This document shows positions 9,569 through 20,315 of a DNA stretch of 64,000 nucleotides, one piece after another (within the stretch, counting starts at the first letter, position 1; each line of letters begins with the position of its first letter). The notes beneath the pieces were generated by a model. That model was not told the DNA's origin. It worked only from the letters and a program-made list of their open reading frames with translations, and made no database searches. Origin of the DNA: Cyanophora paradoxa (taxonomy: Eukaryota; Glaucocystophyceae; Cyanophorales; Cyanophoraceae); the NCBI GenBank assembly GCA_004431415.1, contig QPMI01000179.1:62001-126000 (forward strand), read 5' to 3'. The position numbers were made by a program, and so were the translations under genes.

Positions 9569-10341
9569 CTCGTGGAGGGCCACAACTGCCCGAAGACAGA
9601 AGAAGAAGAAGAGTATGTGACCGAAGACACTATGAAGAAAGCTGGATGCAGGACAGCAGCAAATGCAGGCTAGAAAGAAGGCGTGAGTGAGCACGTACCA
9701 ACAACTGAGCAGAGCGTGCGATAAGCAGAGCAAGTTGAACATAGCAAACATAGTGGTGCAATCGGACAGAGAGCGGGCGAACATATCTGCAGTTGACAGG
9801 GACGAGAGAGCGAGGACACGCTGCACAGACCTGGAGGCCAGTAAGCGGGAGAGCTGTGATGAGCTGAGAGCATCGGCTGCGAGGTCATTTAAGCCTACTA
9901 GGCTACAAGCAATGGTGACGGTGGCGCTGCACGCAGTTTGACTGCCGCAAGGCAGGCGAGAAGTTGGAACATGCAGGCTGCGGTCGCGGTGTGTGCAAGC
10001 ATGGAGTGTAAAAGATAGAAAGAAAGCGCGGGCATCGCGCGGGCACGATGACGACTGCGTACGACGAGGACGTGAGAGTGACGAAAGCCACGGCGGACGG
10101 ACGGGATTGCCGGACAGTAAGCAAGCATTGAGAAGAGGCGCAACGATCCGCAAGAGGTGAGAAGACGCACAGGGATCCCAAAGAGACAGCAAGTCGGGGT
10201 TGAGGCGCTGTGGCGAGAGGCACATGAGGCGGCAGGGGACGATGAGAAGAATGCGTCCGTATGCACGGAGCAGTACGCGAGTGGGTCAAAGGCCAGAAAA
10301 TGGGCCAATGGCCAAACAGGGGGGTACGGCGCTACTTAAGT
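9569..10341. other. no credible gene; second LINE-tail remnant and LTR-like scrap
   Basis: 9598-9630 carries AGAAGAAGAAGAAGAGTATG followed within 15 bp by AAGACAC, the same tail signature as the LINE at 4141. 9699-9709 repeats CAACAACTGAG. 10280-10327 resembles the reverse complement of 60342-60390, sharing blocks such as GGCCAGAAA and ATGGCCAA followed by a G-run and GTAC. The latter is therefore a scrap of the Gypsy LTR. Minus-strand ORFs of 130-250 codons here are Cys- and Ser-rich with no recognisable motif. Confidence 0.45.
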
Positions 10342-10910
10342 CCAGCTGCTTTAGCTAGCGCGCGTGCCCGCTTAGCGCTAGCCTGCCTAAGTAGATCTGT
10401 GCCGGCGCTGCCGTAGGCATGTTCAATATTAATTGATGAACGCATACACATTACTATTTGCAGCTGCGGCAGAGGTTGGGCGCCGTTCGGCTGTGGTTGA
10501 TGATCCGCCCGAAGCCCAGTGGCCTGAAGGTCCCGCGGTCGTCCAGCATGGCGTCAACGCGGCGGGCGCAGAGCAAAACTTACAGGCAGCGCTAGCCGAC
10601 AACACAAAAAAGCAATCTGAATCCGTGCACCACATGCACTGACGCCCTAGGATGTAGTAGAAGAAGTACCATTCCTGTGCTTCTTTTTCAACGTACTCCT
10701 TCTCCCCCTCTTGCCCTCGCTCTCCGAAATGTTCTCGCCAGCGTACTCACAAACGAACTGCGCCAAAACGGCTCAGCCGGGTGGATTGGCCACAAGTGCA
10801 CAGATCAATTCAAGCACCCGCCCCTCTTTGATAGGATCCAAGGCCCGCACCGCGTTGCCACGGCCGTCACTGGTCTTGAATATCTACATTTGATGAGATA
10901 GCTTGCAAAG

Positions 10911-11192
10911 ATGCAGCGCGCGCCGCTAACCTCAAGCCCCGCCGTCGTTGCCATGGCCGGCCTGAGCCGCCGCGAGGGCTCGATGGCTCTATCGAGCTGC
11001 TCCTTCGGAACTTTGAATTCCTGCTGCCTGCTGGCGCGCCGCGTGCATCCGCCCCATGCTTCGAAAGTAACGATTCACGTACCCAGGCTTCGGCAAGTTG
11101 CCAAGCAGGCCATGAGTGATTCGGACTACGAGGACATGCCGGAGCTCGTCGCCGACCCGCAACCAGCTGCAGCTAGCGCTAGCGCTACGTGA
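10911..11192 (+). CDS. copy 2 of the small acidic-tailed ORF
   Basis: Matches 1017-1298 with V-to-L and W-to-S changes. It is unrecognised and has the same doubt about the start codon. Confidence 0.22.
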   Translation: MQRAPLTSSPAVVAMAGLSRREGSMALSSCSFGTLNSCCLLARRVHPPHASKVTIHVPRLRQVAKQAMSDSDYEDMPELVADPQPAAASASAT

Positions 11193-11234
11193 CTGTGCCA
11201 GTTACTCGCCATCTATGTCCGGATCACGGACATC

Positions 11235-11534
11235 ATGAGTTACGTGACTTGGCCCAGTGAGCTGGGCAACAAGGAGAGGAAGGAGATGAAGGGCAAACAG
11301 CAGCATGACGTGCGCGTGCGGATCGTGGAGGTGCCAACTCTCCAGGAAGAATGCAAGTGTGGCCACCCCGAGGACGGCGACAACTACTTTTGTGATGCGT
11401 GCTTGGAGCTGTTTCGTGCCTCCAGCGAGGTCTCCCCGATCCGCCTGCACCCTTGTATCGGCGCGCGCCACGCCCTTTGCTGCACTCACGCTGGCGTGGC
11501 TTGGTCCGCAGGTGGAGATCAAGATGACCAATAA
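11235..11534 (+). CDS. copy 2 of the CxC-x10-CxxC hypothetical protein
   Basis: Identical to the product at 1341-1640 except for one Ser-to-Gly change between the cysteine pairs. All four cysteines are retained. Near identity reflects the recent duplication and is not evidence of constraint. Confidence 0.4.
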   Translation: MSYVTWPSELGNKERKEMKGKQQHDVRVRIVEVPTLQEECKCGHPEDGDNYFCDACLELFRASSEVSPIRLHPCIGARHALCCTHAGVAWSAGGDQDDQ

Positions 11535-12330
11535 GGGCTGGGCCGCTTAGCCGGCCTGTAGCGGCGCCCGGCCCTGCCGTACCCTTTAGCGGCGTGCCAT
11601 AGCCTGTAGCGATGCCCGGCCCTGTGTCTGACTTGAGAGGACTCGCCAGGCTGAGATATGACGGCGGCGCGCGCTGCGGGCGGAGGGGGGATCCGGAGGG
11701 TTGGCGGGCGGCGTCGAGGCGCCAGCTAGGCGGCACGCGGTGCGCGACGCGTTGCAGGAGGCGCACGCTGTGGGCGGGCAGAGGGGGCGGCGCGACTCAA
11801 AGGCACTTGAAGGACAGAGCGCTAGCAGAGCTGAACTCGCCGCCCGTGGCCTCCCCCAGGAGGCCACCCAACCCGCCCTCGACCATCCGCCGCGCCTCCC
11901 GCCACGGAGCCGAGGCGGCGCGCGCTTGCCGTGCCTGCACCCCGTCCGGCGAGCCTCCCTCCTCCCCCCTTCCCCCGCCCGGCGAGCCGCGGCGCCGCCC
12001 GCCGCACCCAGGAGGCTCGCCGGGCGTAGCGTGAGGCGCGGCGGGCGGTGACGCCGGCGTGGTTCGCCAAGGGTGGCGGGGTGGGGGCCGGGGGGCGGCT
12101 GAGGGGCCCCATCCCTTCCTGCCCAGTGCGAACCTGTACCTGCTGCCTTTTAGGGCATGTAAAGCACTCAAATGTCTCTCCTGTATAGCTTTCCCGACCC
12201 CTGCAGAGCCTCCGCTGTGCACGTGACTGGGCGGCCTGCCTTTGCTGCTTTTTCTCTTTTGAGGGTCATGATCATGATCACGCAGACAAAATATTGAACC
12301 ACCAGCGCGCGAATGAGTGACAAAATGAAA

Positions 12331-12907
12331 GATAAGTATCTTAATAGTCTGTGCTCTCATTTTCGCCGCAAGTGCGAACGTTTTAGGACGATCCTTGGTG
12401 ATTTCGGTGTTTTGACCAGTGTACTAGATTTGACTTCACTAAGTTCATCTTCACATCTACTTCATCATCGAGAGACCTTGCTCATGGTCCGGAACGTTCT
12501 GCGAAGCGTGGTATTTGAGTTAAAATGAGATATTTAGATTATATGCATCTTGTTCCCAAAGCGGGAAGTCGCTGGGAGTACTGCTTGTGCCGCCGCGGCC
12601 GGGCATGCTCGAGCCGCCGGCCTCCTGTGTGTGCAGGCGGGTCCAGCCCAATGCACATGAGTGAAAAACCCGTGGTAGTGCAGGTTTGGCTTCCGTCCAA
12701 GCTGTAAACAGAGCTGGCAGCTCGACCGCCGTGGCGTTACGCCGTGATAACCCGACGGCACCTGCCCGTGCTCCGCCGCGTACCGGGGGTGCAGCTCGAA
12801 GCGGGGCTCTTCCTGCGGGTGCAAGTACGTTCAGGTTAACTTGTGGCTGCGCACGGCGAGAGCCTCGGGGAATCCCAGCAGCTAAAGTTGCCGACGGCTT
12901 GGCCGAC
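12331..12907. other. no recognised feature
   Basis: About 580 bp between the duplicated segment and the LTR-like repeat. The first 200 bp are AT-richer; 12575-12830 is GC-rich. ORFs on either strand are below 140 codons and show no motif I recognise. Confidence 0.3.
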
Positions 12908-13111
12908 GTGAAAAGAAGCTGTAAGAAGCTATACAATGGGTTCTAAGCCACTTCTGCACACGGCGCAGTGCCGTGCCGGGACGCACGTGCACACACGCTT
13001 AATATCCATGTATGATTGAATGACATACCCCTACACGAGGGACGGGGTATCACCAGCGGACATGGTACATTCGCTATGGCGAAAGGGGAAGGGGAACTAC
13101 GCTTCGCAACA
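12908..13111 (-). repeat. LTR-like fragment, left of the satellite
   Basis: About 200 bp match 22363-22566 in the same orientation, from AGAAGCTATAC through GCACGTGCACACACGC to GAACTACGCTTC. At the right-hand copy the repeat passes directly into the 3' end of a minus-strand Gypsy integrase, so it is most simply the 3' LTR of that family. 13120-13190 repeats the last ~70 bp (GCACATGGTACATTTGCTAT onward) in tandem. Confidence 0.55.
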
Positions 13112-13337
13112 ATTCGAGGTACGGGGTATGTCTAGCGCACATGGTACATTTGCTATGGCGAAAGGGGAAGGGGAACTACGCTTCGCAACAGACGACTTCA
13201 GCTGCTGGCCTCCCCCCAAGGTTCTCCAGCCGACGAACGGCCCCACGTAGGCGGTGAGGGCCTTGTAGAAGCCCGGCAGCAATGGATCCCGGATGGGTAC
13301 GCTCTGTACGCTCTAGCTCACTCTACCTGGCCCCGGG

Positions 13338-13584
13338 ATGCCCGCCCATCGAGGCCCATACGCAAAGCGTTACAACTTGAAGTGCCGGCAATACACCCAG
13401 TTCGACATGCGGCTGGCGCACACCGACGTTATCTACCACCGCGATGACCTCTGCCGCTTCATGCGTTGTCCCAACCCATCCACTGCCGTCCAGAAGCTCA
13501 TCATGTTCACCGAGGAGGTCCCTCAGCTGTCCAGACTTATTGGGGTCCCGTTTGAGGACGTGCACTCCTCTCGAGATTTGGATT
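13338..13584 (+). pseudogene. truncated coding fragment of unknown family
   Basis: An 80-residue stretch before the satellite reads like real protein, with DMRLAHTDVIYHRDDL, CPNPSTAVQKLIMFTEEV and LSRLIGVPFEDVHS. The last block faintly recalls the LS/LTGVP...SRG segment of family-B DNA polymerases, but I cannot establish that. The frame then runs into satellite DNA at about 13585. The opposite strand is also open here (13323-13847), so strand assignment is uncertain. Confidence 0.3.
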
Positions 13585-13921
13585 CGGAACAACCCAGGGC
13601 TCCCTGCCCACTGTTTTGTGTGGGTGGGGACCCCTGTGAGATTTTGGAGGGGCAACTGGGGGAAGCGCTGAACCCAAAACAAGAAACTAGAGACACAACA
13701 CCCATTCTCCTCATGTGAACCTGACAGAGTGCTCTGGAACCCCCCAGGGCTTCCTACCCACTGTTTTGTATGGACATGGACCCCTGTGAGATTCTTGGGG
13801 AGCACTGACCCCAAACAAGAACCCAAAAAAGAGGCACACATTTGCATAATCCAAACCTGACAGAGTGCTCTGAAACACCCCAGGGCTCCCTGCCCACTGA
13901 TTTGTATGGATGCGGACCCCT
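13585..13921 (-). repeat. 147-bp satellite, short inverted block
   Basis: About 2.3 satellite units lie in the orientation opposite to the main block. The switch to forward orientation is at about 13922, between GGACCCCTGTGAATTTC and AGAATCTCAGTGCTCC. Confidence 0.85.
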
Positions 13922-16900
13922 GTGAATTTCAGAATCTCAGTGCTCCCCCTATTGCTCCCCAGAATCTCACAGGGGTCCATGTCCATACAAAACAGTGGGT
14001 AGGAAGCCCTGGGGGGTTCCAGAGCACTCTGTCAGGTTCACATGAGGAGAATGGGTGTTGTTCTTCTAGTTTCTTGTTTTGGGGTCAGCGCTTCCCCCAG
14101 TTGCCCCTCCAAAATCTGACAGGTGTCCCCACCCACACAAATCAGTGGGCAGGGAGCCCTGGGGTGCTTCAGAGGACTCTGTCAGGTTTGAATGATGTGA
14201 ATGGGTGTCTCTTTTTGGGGTTCTTGTTTGGGGTCAGTGCTCCCCCTGTTGTCCCCCAAAATGTCACAGGTGTCCCCACCCACACAAAACAGTGGGCAGG
14301 GAGCCCTGGGATGTTCCAGAGCACTCAATCAGGTTCGGATAATGTGAATGGGTGTCTCTTTTTGGGGTTCTTGTTTGGGTTCAGCGCTCCCCCTGTTGTC
14401 CCACAAAACCTCCCGGGGTCCCCACCCACACAAAACAGTGGGCAGGGAGCCCTGGGGTGCTTCAGAGGACTCTGTCAGGTTTGGATGATGTGAATGGGTG
14501 CCTCTTTTTGAGGTTCTTGTTTGGGGTCAGTGCTCCCCCTATTGCTCACCAAAATCTTACAGGGGTCCCCATCCATACAAATCAATGGGCAGGGAGCCCC
14601 GGGGTGTTTCAGAGCACTCTGTCAGGTTTGGGTTATGCAAATGTGTGCCTCTTTTTGGGGTTCTTGTTTGGGGTCAGTGCTCCCCCTATTGCTCCCCAGA
14701 ATCTCACAGGGGTCCATGTCCATACAAAACAGTGGGTAGGAAGCCCTGGGGGGTTCCAGAGCACTCTGTCAGGTTCACATGAGGAGAATGGACGTTGTAT
14801 TTTTAGTTTCTTGTTTTGGGTTCAGCGCTCCCCCTGTTGTCCCACAAATCCTCCAGGGGTCCCCACCCACACAAAACAGTGGGCAGGGAGCCCTGGGGTG
14901 CTTCAGAGGACTCTTTCAGGTTTGAATGATGTGAATGGGTGTCTCTTTTTGGGGTTCTTGTTTGGGGTCAGTGCTCCCCCTGTTGTCCTCCAAAATGTCA
15001 CAGGTGTCCCCACCCACACAAAACAGTGGGCAGGGAGCCCTGGGTTGTTCCAGAGCACTCAATCAGGTTCGGATAATGTGAATGGGTGTCTCTTTTTGGG
15101 GTTCTTGTTTGGGTTCAGCGCTCCCCCTGTTGTCCCACAAAACCTCCCGGGGTCCCCATCCATACAAATCAGTGGGCAGGGAGCCCTGGGGTGCTTCAGA
15201 GGACTCTGTCAGGTTTGGATGATGTGAATGGGTGCCTCTTTTTGAGGTTCTTGTTTGGGGTCAGTGCTCCCCCTATTGCTCACCAAAATCTCACAGGTGT
15301 CCCCACCCACACAAAACAGTGGGCAGGGAGCCCTGGGTTGTTCCAGAGCACTCTGTCAGGTTTGGGTTATGCAAATGGGTGCGTCTTTTTGGGGTTCTTG
15401 GTTGGGGTTCAGCGCTCCCCCTGTTGTCCCACAAAACCTCCCGGGGTCCCCACCCACACAAAACAGTGGGCAGGGAGCCCTGGGGTGCTTCAGAGGACTC
15501 TGTCAGGTTTGGATGATGTGAATGGGTGCCTCTTTTTGAGGTTCTTGTTTGGGGTCAGTGCTCCCCCTATTGCTCACCAAAATCTCACAGGGGTCCCCAT
15601 CCATACAAATCAATGGGCAGGGAGCCCCGGGGTGTTTCAGAGCACTCTGTCAGGTTCGGATAATGTGAATGGGTGCCTCTTTTTGGGGTTCTTGGTTGGG
15701 GTCAGTGCTCCCCCTATTGCTCCCCAGAATCTCACAGGGGTCAGTGTCCATACAAATCAGTGGGTAGGAAGCCCTGGGGGGTTCAAGAGCACTCTGTCAG
15801 GTTCACATGAGGAGAATGGACGTTGTATTTTTAGTTTCTTGTTTTGGGTTCAGCGCTTCCCCCAGTTGCCCCTCCAAAATCTCACAGGGGTCCCCATCCA
15901 TACAAATCAGTGGGCAGGGAGCCCTGGGGTGTTTCAGAGCACTCTGTCAGGTTTGAATTATGCAATTGGGTGTCTCTTTTTGGGGTTCTTGTTTGGGGTC
16001 AGTGCTCCCCCTGTTGTCCCCCAAAAATTCACAGGGGTCCGCATCCATACAAATCAGTGGGCAGGGAGCCCTGGGGTGTTTCAGAGCACTCTGTCAGGTT
16101 TGGATTATGCAAATGTGTGCCTCTTTTTTGGGTTCTTGTTTGGGGTCAGTGCTCCCCCTATTGCTCCCCAGAATCTCACAGGGGTCCATGTCCATACAAA
16201 ACAGTGGGTAGGAAGCCCTGGGGGGTTCCAGAGCACTCAATCAGGTTCGGATAATGTGAATGGGTGTCTCTTTTTGGGGTTCTTGTTTGGGTTCAGCGCT
16301 CCCCCTGTTGTCCCACAAAACCTCCCGGGGTCCCCACCCACACAAACCAGTGGGCAGGGAGCCCTGGGGTGCTTCAAAGGACTCTGTCAGGTTTGGATGA
16401 TGTGAATGGGTGCCTCTTTTTGAGGTTTTGTTTGGGGTCAGTGCTCCCCCTATTGCTCACCAAAATCTCAAAGGGGTCCGTGTCCATACAAATCAATGGG
16501 TAGGAAGCCCTGGGGGGTTCCAGAGCACTCTGTCAGGTTCACATGAGGAGAATGGACGTTGTATTTTTATTTTCTTGTTTTGGGTTCAGCGCTTCCCCCA
16601 GTTGCCCCTCCAAAATCTCACAGGGGTCCCCATCCATACAAATCAGTGGGCAGGGAGCCCTGGGGTGTTTCAGAGCACTCTGTCAGGTTTGAATTATGCA
16701 ATTGAGTGTCTCTTTTTGGGGTTCTTGTTTGGGGTCAGTGCTCCCCCTGTTGTCCCCCAAAAATTCACAGGGGTCCGCATCCATACAAATCAGTGGGCAG
16801 GGAGCCCTGGGGTGTTTCAGAGCACTCTGTCAGGTTTGATTATGCAAATGTGTGCCTCTTTTTTGGGTTCTTGTTTGGGGTCAGTGCTCCCCCTATTGCT

Positions 16901-19900
16901 CCCCAGAATCTCACAGGGGTCCATGTCCATACAAAACAGTGGGTAGGAAGCCCTGGGGGGTTCCAGAGCACTCTGTCAGGTTTGGATTATGCAAATGTGT
17001 GCCTCTTTTTTGGGTTCTTGTTTGGGGTCAGTGCTCCCCCTGTTGTCCCCCAAAATGTCACAGGTGTCCCCACCCACACAAAACAGTGTGCAGGGAGCCC
17101 TGGGGTGTTCCAGAGCACTCAATCAGGTTCGGATAATGTGAATGGGTGTCTCTTTTTGGGGTTCTTGTTTGGGTTCAGCGCTCCCCCTGTTGTCCTACAA
17201 ATCCTCCAGGGGTCCCCACCCACACAAAACAGTGGGCAGGGAGCCCTGGGGTGCTTCAGAGGACTCTGTCAGGTTTGAATGATGTGAATGGGTGCCTCTT
17301 TTGGGGTTCTTGTTTGGGGTCAGTGCTCCCCCTGTTGTCCCCCAAAATCTCACAGGTGTCCCCACCCACACAAAACAGTGGGCAGGGAGCCCTTGGTTGT
17401 TCCAGAGCACTCAATCAGGTTCGGATAATGTGAATGGGTGTCTCTTTTTGGGGTTCTTGTTTGGGTTCAGCGCTCCCCCTGTTGTCCCACAAAACCTCCC
17501 GGGGTCCCCACCCACACAAACCAGTGGGCAGGGAGCCCTGGGGTGCTTCAAAGGACTCTGTCAGGTTTGGATGATGTGAATGGGTGCCTCTTTTTGAGGT
17601 TTTGTTTGGGGTCAGTGCTCCCCCTATTGCTCACCAAAATCTCAAAGGGGTCCGTGTCCATACAAATCAATGGGTAGGAAGCCCTGGGGGGTTCCAGAGC
17701 ACTCTGTCAGGTTTACATGAGGAGAATGGACGTTGTATTTTTAGTTTCTTGTTTTGGGTTCAGCGCTTCCCCCAGTTGCCCCTCCAAAATCTCACAGGGG
17801 TCCCCATCCATACAAATCAGTGGGCAGGGAGCCCTGGGGTGTTTCAGAGCACTCTGTCAGGTTTGAATTATGCAATTGAGTGTCTCTTTTTGGGTTCTTG
17901 TTTGGGGTCAGTGCTCCCCTGTTGTCCCCCAAAAATTCACAGGGGTCCGCATCCATACAAATCAGTGGGCAGGGAGCCCTGGGGTGTTTCAGAGCACTCT
18001 GTCAGGTTTGGATTATGCAAATGTGTGCCTCTTTTTTGGGTTCTTGTTTGGGGTCAGTGCTCCCCCTATTGCTCCCCAGAATCTCACAGGGGTCCATGTC
18101 CATACAAAACAGTGGGTAGGAAGCCCTGGGGGGTTCCAGAGCACTCTGTCAGGTTCACATGAGGAGAATGGGTGTTGTTCTTCTAGTTTCTTGTTTTGGG
18201 GTCAGCGCTTCCCCCAGTTGCCCCTCCAAAATCTCACAGGGGTCCCCACCCACACAAAACAGTGGGCAGGGAGCCCTGGGGTGCTTCCAGAACACTCAAT
18301 CAGGTTTGGATAATGTGAATGTGTGTCTCCTTTTGGGGTTCTTGTTTGGGTTCAGCGCTCCCCCTGTTGTCCCACAAATCCTCCAGGGGTCCCCACCCAC
18401 ACAAAACAGTGGGCAGGGAGCCCTGGGGTGCTTCAGAGGACTCTGTCAGGTTTGAATGATGTGAATGGGTGCCTCTTTTGGGGTTCTTGTTTGGGGTCAG
18501 TGCTCCCCCTGTTGTCCCACAAAACCTCCCGGGGTCCCCACCCACACAAAACAGTGGGCAGGGAGCCCTGGGGTGCTTCAAAGGACTCTGTCAGGTTTGG
18601 ATGATGTGAATGGGTGCCTCTTTTTGAGGTTCTTGTTTGGGGTCAGAGCTCCCCCTATTGCTCACCAGAATCTCACAGGGGTCCCCATCCATACAAATCA
18701 GTGGGCAGGGAGCCCCGGGGTGTTTCAGAGCACTCTGTCAGGTTTGGGTTATGCAAATGGGTGCCTCTTTTTGGGTTCTTGGTTGGGGTCAGTGCTCCCC
18801 CTATTGCTCACCAGAATCTCAAAGGGGTCCGTGTCCATACAAATCAGTGGGTAGGAAGCCCTGGGGGGTTCCAGAGCACTCTGTCAGGTTCACATGAGGA
18901 GAATGGACGTTGTATTTTTAGTTTCTTGTTTTGGGTTCAGCGCTTCCCCCAGTTGCCCCTCCAAAATCTCACAGGGGTCCCCATCCATACAAATCAGTGG
19001 GCAGGGAGCCCTGGGGTGTTTCAGAGCACTCTGTCAGGTTTGAATTATGCAATTGGGTGTCTCTTTTTGGGGTTCTTGTTTGGGGTCAGTGCTCCCCCTG
19101 TTGTCCCCCAAAAATTCACAGGGGTCCGCATCCATACAAATCAGTGGGCAGGGAGCCCTGGGGTGTTTCAGAGCACTCTGTCAGGTTTGGATTATGCAAA
19201 TGTGTGCCTCTTTTTTGGGTTCTTGTTTGGGGTCAGTGCTCCCCCTATTGCTCCCCAGAATCTCACAGGGGTCCATGTCCATACAAAACAGTGGGTAGGA
19301 AGCCCTGGGGGGTTCCAGAGCACTCTGTCAGGTTTGGATTATGCAAATGTGTGCCTCTTTTTTGGGTTCTTGTTTGGGGTCAGTGCTCCCCCTATTGCTC
19401 CCCAGAATCTCACAGGGGTCCATGTCCATACAAAACAGTGGGTAGGAAGCCCTGGGGGGTTCCAGAGCACTCTGTCAGGTTCACATGAGGAGAATGGGTG
19501 TTGGTCTTCTAGTTTCTTGTTTTGGGGTCAGCGCTTCCCCCAGTTGCCCCTCCAAAATCTCACAGGGGTCCCCACCCACACAAAACAGTGGGCAGGGAGC
19601 CCTGGGGTGCTTCCAGAACACTCAATCAGGTTCGGATAATGTGAATGGGTGTCTCCTTTTGGGGTTCTTGTTTGGGTTCAGCGCTCCCCCTGTTGTCCCA
19701 CAAATCCTCCAGGGGTCCCCACCCACACAAAATAGTGGGCAGGGAGCCCTGGGGTGCTTCAGAGGACTCTGTCAGGTTTGAATGATGTGAATGGGTGCCT
19801 CTTTTGGGGTTCTTGTTTGGGGTCAGTGCTCCCCCTGTTGTCCCCCAAAATCTCACAGGTGCCCCCACCCACACAAAACAGTGGGCAGGGAGCCCTGGGT

Positions 19901-20286
19901 GTTCCAGAGCACTCAATCAGGTTCGGATAATGTGAATGGGTGTCTCTTTTTGGGGTTCTTGTTTGGGTTCAGCGCTCCCCCTGTTGTCCCACAAAACCTC
20001 CCGGGGTCCCCACCCACACAAAACAGTGGGCAGGGAGCCCTGGGGTGCTTCAAAGGACTCTGTCAGGTTTGGATGATGTGAATGGGTGCCTCTTTTTGAG
20101 GTTCTTGTTTGGGGTCAGTGCTCCCCCTATTGCTCACCAAAATCTCACAGGGGTCCCCATCCATACAAATCAGTGGGCAGGGAGCCCCGGGGTGTTTCAG
20201 AGCACTCTGTCAGGTTTGGGTTATGCAAATGGGTGCCTCTTTTTTGGGTTCTTGTTTGGGGTCAGTGCTCCCCCTATTGCTCCCCA
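13922..20286 (+). repeat. 147-bp satellite, main forward block
   Basis: About 43 tandem units. Successive TCAGNGCTCCCCC landmarks lie 146-148 bp apart (for example 14234, 14381, 14527, 14674, 14822). Units share GTTCTTGTTTGGG, CACAGGGGTCC, CAGTGGG(C/T)AGG and CAGAGCACTCTGTCAGGTT. Unit variants recur in a fixed order: the GACGTTGTAT variant occurs at 14791, 15819, 16555, 17729 and 18906, spacings of 7, 5, 8 and 8 units. 147 is divisible by three and the unit is stop-poor, so long frames run through the array; I do not count them as genes. Confidence 0.95.
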
Positions 20287-20315
20287 ACAGGGGGAGGCAA
20301 CCTCCCGGGGAGGTT
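20287..20315. other. satellite orientation-switch junction
   Basis: Forward units end after ATTGCTCCCCA and reverse units begin at about 20306. The junction carries a short filler (ACAGGGGGAGGC) and the near-perfect palindrome AACCTCCCGGGGAGGTT (20299-20315), as expected for end-joining or fold-back at an inverted repeat. Confidence 0.7.

Larger units (their letters stand above)
10342..12330 (+). repeat. 2-kb segmental duplication, copy 2
   Basis: Second copy of 448-2433. It ends abruptly after ATGAGTGACAAAATGAAA, where copy 1 continues into the paralogous gene. Differences are mostly single substitutions plus a small replaced block near 12085-12100. Confidence 0.9.

Noticed and set aside
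9476-10308. Minus-strand ORFs of 128-249 codons upstream of the LINE
   Set aside because: Cys/Ser-rich readings without a LINE ORF1 or endonuclease motif; they lie outside the target-site duplication of the LINE.
13323-13847. 174-codon minus-strand ORF overlapping the coding fragment before the satellite
   Set aside because: Most of its length is satellite; the plus-strand reading looks slightly more protein-like, but neither is secure.
14352-16405. Long ORFs (up to 439 codons) through the 147-bp satellite
   Set aside because: The unit length is a multiple of three and stop-poor, so several frames are open at once on both strands. No start context, no domain, and similar frames appear in the inverted block.
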